From AV69 sp036498205 (GTDB taxonomy: Bacteria > Verrucomicrobiota > Verrucomicrobiia > Chthoniobacterales > UBA10450): 64,000 bases of DNA. Location: NCBI GenBank assembly GCA_036498205.1, contig DASXIC010000042.1, forward strand, positions 1 through 64,000, read 5' to 3'. Each line of letters starts with the position of its first letter. The first letter of the stretch is position 1. The translations under genes and the position numbers were made by a program. Below, piece by piece: positions 61,618 through 64,000 of this stretch. The notes beneath the pieces were generated by a model. The model did no database searches, was not told the origin of the DNA, and saw nothing but the letters and a program-made list of their open reading frames with translations.

Positions 61618-62224
61618 TTTCAGGTTAAGCGCTGAGGCGAACGAGAGAGTCGTTTACGGAATTGCGTCCTCCGTCCATTCCCGTATGTTCGCGCCCAAGG
61701 TTTTGAAACAGGACGACATCGAATACGCGCTTGAGAACACAAAGGTCATTCTCGCGCCCGATCGAAAGATTGCGACATTTGGCAGCACGAGCTTCGAGTT
61801 CCACCTTATCTCGGAATTGATGGACCGGGTCGATCAGGTGCGGGTTCGCACCGGGCGGATTGACGCGGAACGTCCGCAGCTTCTCAGCCCTGATTATTTT
61901 TCCCGCCTGCTTCTCGAAGGTTTTGGGGAAAAAGCGCAGCAATATGTCCAGAGATTGCGCGAGCAGGCGCGACAAATCGCTGTCCTTCGTTACGGTTTTG
62001 AATTCCGCAAATCTGGGGTTGCTGAGGAAACGGTGAGCGCCTCGCTCCAATCAGTTATCGATCGAACACTTCGGCAGGTCGAGGGTGGTGCTGATCCGCG
62101 CAGCGCGATCATCCACGGGGTCGATGAAGCATGGGAAGTTTGTCTGCTCAAGTTCACGATTGAATTGATCGAGCGTTCGGCCGGAAACAATTTCGGCGAT
62201 TTTCGACGACGCGGACTAATTTAG
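61586..62224 (+). CDS. Conserved-looking hypothetical protein
   Basis: 212 residues from ATG 61586, which overlaps the end of rarD by 32 bases; ATG 61685 is an alternative. Soluble, mixed alpha/beta, with RVRTGRIDAERPQLLSPDYF and a helical C-terminal half (VSASLQSVIDRTLRQVEGGADP). No signal peptide or membrane segment and no known domain recognised. The last nine bases overlap the convergent GT2 gene. Confidence 0.65.
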   Translation: MRRLLSNRVSDFRLSAEANERVVYGIASSVHSRMFAPKVLKQDDIEYALENTKVILAPDRKIATFGSTSFEFHLISELMDRVDQVRVRTGRIDAERPQLLSPDYFSRLLLEGFGEKAQQYVQRLREQARQIAVLRYGFEFRKSGVAEETVSASLQSVIDRTLRQVEGGADPRSAIIHGVDEAWEVCLLKFTIELIERSAGNNFGDFRRRGLI

Positions 62225-62917
62225 CGATTTGGCGCGGTAACGTCGCATCAACTGAAAAAAGCGGACGGTGTCACGCAGCGGATGAATGCTGCTGACTTCA
62301 TCTGAATAAACGGTCGTGATGGGCACCGCGACGACGCGATGACCGCTGCGACTGGCCAGGATCAGCATTTCGGTTTCGTAATCGAATCGATCGGCGCCGC
62401 CGAGTAATTCCGGGATAACATCGCGATGCAGCATGCGGAATCCACATTGCGTGTCAGGAATAAATTGTCCGCAAGCCTTGCTGATCTTTGCGCTCATGTA
62501 GCGATTTACCATTCGCCGGAGCAAAGGCATCGAACTCGTGTTGTTCATCCGGCTTCCGACAAATATTTTCGCGCTGTCCGTCGCAGCAGCATCTATGAAG
62601 CGTGAAATTTCCTCGGGTAAATGCTGACCGTCGGCGTCGAGCAAAACGACATAGTCCATTTCGCGCTCCAGCCAATAGCGTAATCCTGTCTTGATCGATT
62701 CGCCTTTCCCCCGGTTTTGCGAATGAACGACCACCTCGGCGCGAGTTGAACGAGCTTGTTCTGCCGTCGCATCGGTCGAACCGTCATCGACCACCAGGAC
62801 ATGGCCGACTTCCTGGCAAACCCGGCGGGCTACGTCCGCAACATGCTTTTCTTCCTGATATGCAGGAATGACGGCGGCGACTCGCGAACGATCACCCACT
62901 GCGCCACTTTCCATCAC
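62216..62917 (-). CDS. GT2-family glycosyltransferase (dolichyl-phosphate mannosyltransferase-like)
   Basis: 233 residues with the GT-A fold. AAVIPAYQEEKHVADVA at the N-terminus, VLVVDDGSTDATAEQA, the DxD-type LLDADGQH near residue 95 and DTQCGFRMLHRD. No C-terminal membrane helices. Probably transfers a sugar to a polyprenyl phosphate. The start overlaps the lipA stop by four bases. Confidence 0.87.
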   Translation of the reverse strand: MMESGAVGDRSRVAAVIPAYQEEKHVADVARRVCQEVGHVLVVDDGSTDATAEQARSTRAEVVVHSQNRGKGESIKTGLRYWLEREMDYVVLLDADGQHLPEEISRFIDAAATDSAKIFVGSRMNNTSSMPLLRRMVNRYMSAKISKACGQFIPDTQCGFRMLHRDVIPELLGGADRFDYETEMLILASRSGHRVVAVPITTVYSDEVSSIHPLRDTVRFFQLMRRYRAKSLN

Positions 62918-63804
62918 TTGCGAACAACGGGATGAAAATCGGCCGCGTGGTAGGAGCTCCGGACGAGTGGCCCGGAAGCAACGTGCAGAAATCCTTTCTT
63001 CCGCGCGATCGCGCCGTAATTAGCGAAACGTTCGGGTTCGATATATTCGATGACGGGCAAATGTTTCGTCGTCGGGCGCAAATACTGACCAAGGGTGAGC
63101 ACCTCGCAACCGACCTCGCGCAAGTCATCCATTGTTTGAAAAAGCTCCGTTTCCAGTTCGCCCAGTCCGAGCATGATGCCACTCTTAGTTACGATGTTCG
63201 GGGAGAGCTCTTTCGCGCGTTTTAAGACACATAGAGATGTGCGGTATTTTGCGCGCGAACGCACCTGCGGCGTCAGGCGTTCGACTGTCTCCATGTTATG
63301 ATTAAAAATGTCCGGGGCGGCCTCAAGCACCACCTGGATGGACGAATCCCGGGCATGAAAATCCGGGACGAGCACTTCGATCACGATCGAAGAGTCCATT
63401 TCGCGAATGGCTGTGATCGTGCGCGCGAAGTGATTCGCTCCGCCATCATCCAGATCGTCCCGCGCAACGGCGGTGATCACCACATGTTTTAGACCGAGAC
63501 GCTTAACCGCCTGGGCAACACGCTGCGGTTCGTCTTCTTCCAGGGGAAAAGGCTTTGCCGTCGTGACCGCGCAAAAACCGCAGGCGCGCGTGCATCTTTC
63601 GCCCGCAATCATCATGGTTGCAGTCCCCTGGCTCCAGCATTCCCAGCGATTGGGACACTGCGCACTTTCGCATACGGTGTGCAACCGGAGATCCGAAATC
63701 AGGGCCTTGGTGGAAAAGAAAACAGGATTCGAGGGCAACCGAACCTTGATCCAGGGTGGTTTTTGAGCCTGGTGTAATGCGGGATCGATTTTGGCGCAGG
63801 ACAT
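62914..63804 (-). CDS. lipA: Lipoyl synthase
   Basis: 296 residues. Both iron-sulfur sites are visible: the auxiliary cluster in CESAQCPNRWEC and the radical SAM motif CTRACGFC. LGLKHVVITAVARDDLDDGG and GIMLGLGE are conserved. Inserts sulfur into octanoyl groups on lipoyl-dependent enzymes. Coupled to the GT2 gene by ATGA. lipB is not in the window. Confidence 0.95.
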   Translation of the reverse strand: MSCAKIDPALHQAQKPPWIKVRLPSNPVFFSTKALISDLRLHTVCESAQCPNRWECWSQGTATMMIAGERCTRACGFCAVTTAKPFPLEEDEPQRVAQAVKRLGLKHVVITAVARDDLDDGGANHFARTITAIREMDSSIVIEVLVPDFHARDSSIQVVLEAAPDIFNHNMETVERLTPQVRSRAKYRTSLCVLKRAKELSPNIVTKSGIMLGLGELETELFQTMDDLREVGCEVLTLGQYLRPTTKHLPVIEYIEPERFANYGAIARKKGFLHVASGPLVRSSYHAADFHPVVRK

Positions 63805-63900
63805 CGCCGAATGTTAATTGCGTGAAATATAAAAGCAAAACACCTGCCAGTTAGCCGTGGGCGTTAACTCGGGCCCTGAAGACTCCGCCGCGGAGCTCAA

Positions 63901-64000
63901 TCATAATCTTGTCCGGCCAGTTAACGCTTGATAAAGCGTGAGCTCATCTGCTGATTCGAGGCCCCCTCCGGCCGGCAATCCATGCGCAATCCGGGTCAAG
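63901..64000 (-). CDS. recR: Recombination protein RecR, C-terminal end (partial)
   Basis: On the minus strand a frame enters from the right edge and stops with TGA at 63901-63903. The 32 visible residues include TRIAHGLPAGGGLESADELT and end ALTGRTRL. This matches the RecR C-terminal signature (T-R-x-A-x-G-L-P-x-G-G-x-L-E-x-A-D-E-x-T-L-x-x-A-L-x-G-R). The rest lies beyond the window. Confidence 0.8.
   Translation of the reverse strand, partial: LTRIAHGLPAGGGLESADELTLYQALTGRTRL

Noticed and set aside
1..64000. CRISPR arrays, insertion sequences, prophage genes, rRNA operons
   Set aside because: No regularly spaced direct repeats, transposase, integrase, phage structural genes or rRNA sequences were recognised.

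Overview
The window looks like a chromosomal segment of a Gram-negative soil-type Verrucomicrobiota bacterium, most likely near Chthoniobacterales. The evidence is a variant VPDSG-CTERM sorting tail (42436-43182), several lipid A genes (lpxI, lpxB, an LpxL-like acyltransferase), small verrucomicrobial-style hypotheticals and TolB-like/TPR membrane proteins. The placement is inference from gene content; no rRNA gene is present. I see no insertion sequence, prophage or CRISPR array.

Layout. 1-5492: an oxalate/formate module on the plus strand, with the formate dehydrogenase iron-sulfur subunit, an NrfD membrane subunit, two small membrane/secreted proteins, a Tat-exported oxalate decarboxylase and an OFA-type transporter. 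The catalytic formate dehydrogenase subunit should lie just left of the window. nrfD is bracketed by inverted copies of a short palindromic repeat. 5493-11666: a peptidoglycan-binding secreted protein, an aldo-keto reductase, a 3-hydroxyisobutyrate dehydrogenase-like reductase, a di-haem cytochrome c peroxidase lipoprotein and a quinone-oxidoreductase-like protein. 11699-20270 (minus): a TPR protein, tRNA-Ala(GGC) with a 3'-end fragment copy nearby, lpxI and the full F-type ATP synthase operon atpBEFHAGDC. 20339-27554: two glycosyltransferases (one a GlgM/GlgA-type glycogen enzyme), obg, a universal stress protein, mntH and mntR diverging around a perfect palindromic operator, and a lipid A-type acyltransferase.

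27633-42291: a striking fusion of a low-molecular-weight protein tyrosine phosphatase to serine hydroxymethyltransferase, followed by zwf-opcA (oxidative pentose phosphate entry); then a glycosyltransferase, a cNMP-binding/DUF4388 protein with a coupled lipoprotein, yciA, queA, a family 4 uracil-DNA glycosylase, a squalene/phytoene synthase with a DUF362 protein, hemW, and uppS-purA. 42436-52646: a CTERM-anchored protein, uppP, mutL, an IscA-like protein, anchored hypotheticals, a HIT protein and a translationally coupled fcl / Gfo-Idh / lpxB cell-surface operon. 52701-64000: an apparently frameshifted secreted protein, ribBA-ribH-nusB-ftsY, an MFS transporter, msrB, a TolB-like/TPR protein, rarD, a hypothetical, a GT2 glycosyltransferase coupled to lipA, and the C-terminal end of recR at the right edge.

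The most novel points are the phosphatase-SHMT fusion, the oxalate-to-formate respiratory module with exported decarboxylase and two unrecorded small proteins, the MntR operator, the tRNA-Ala 3' remnant, and the Gfo/Idh enzyme coupled to lpxB.
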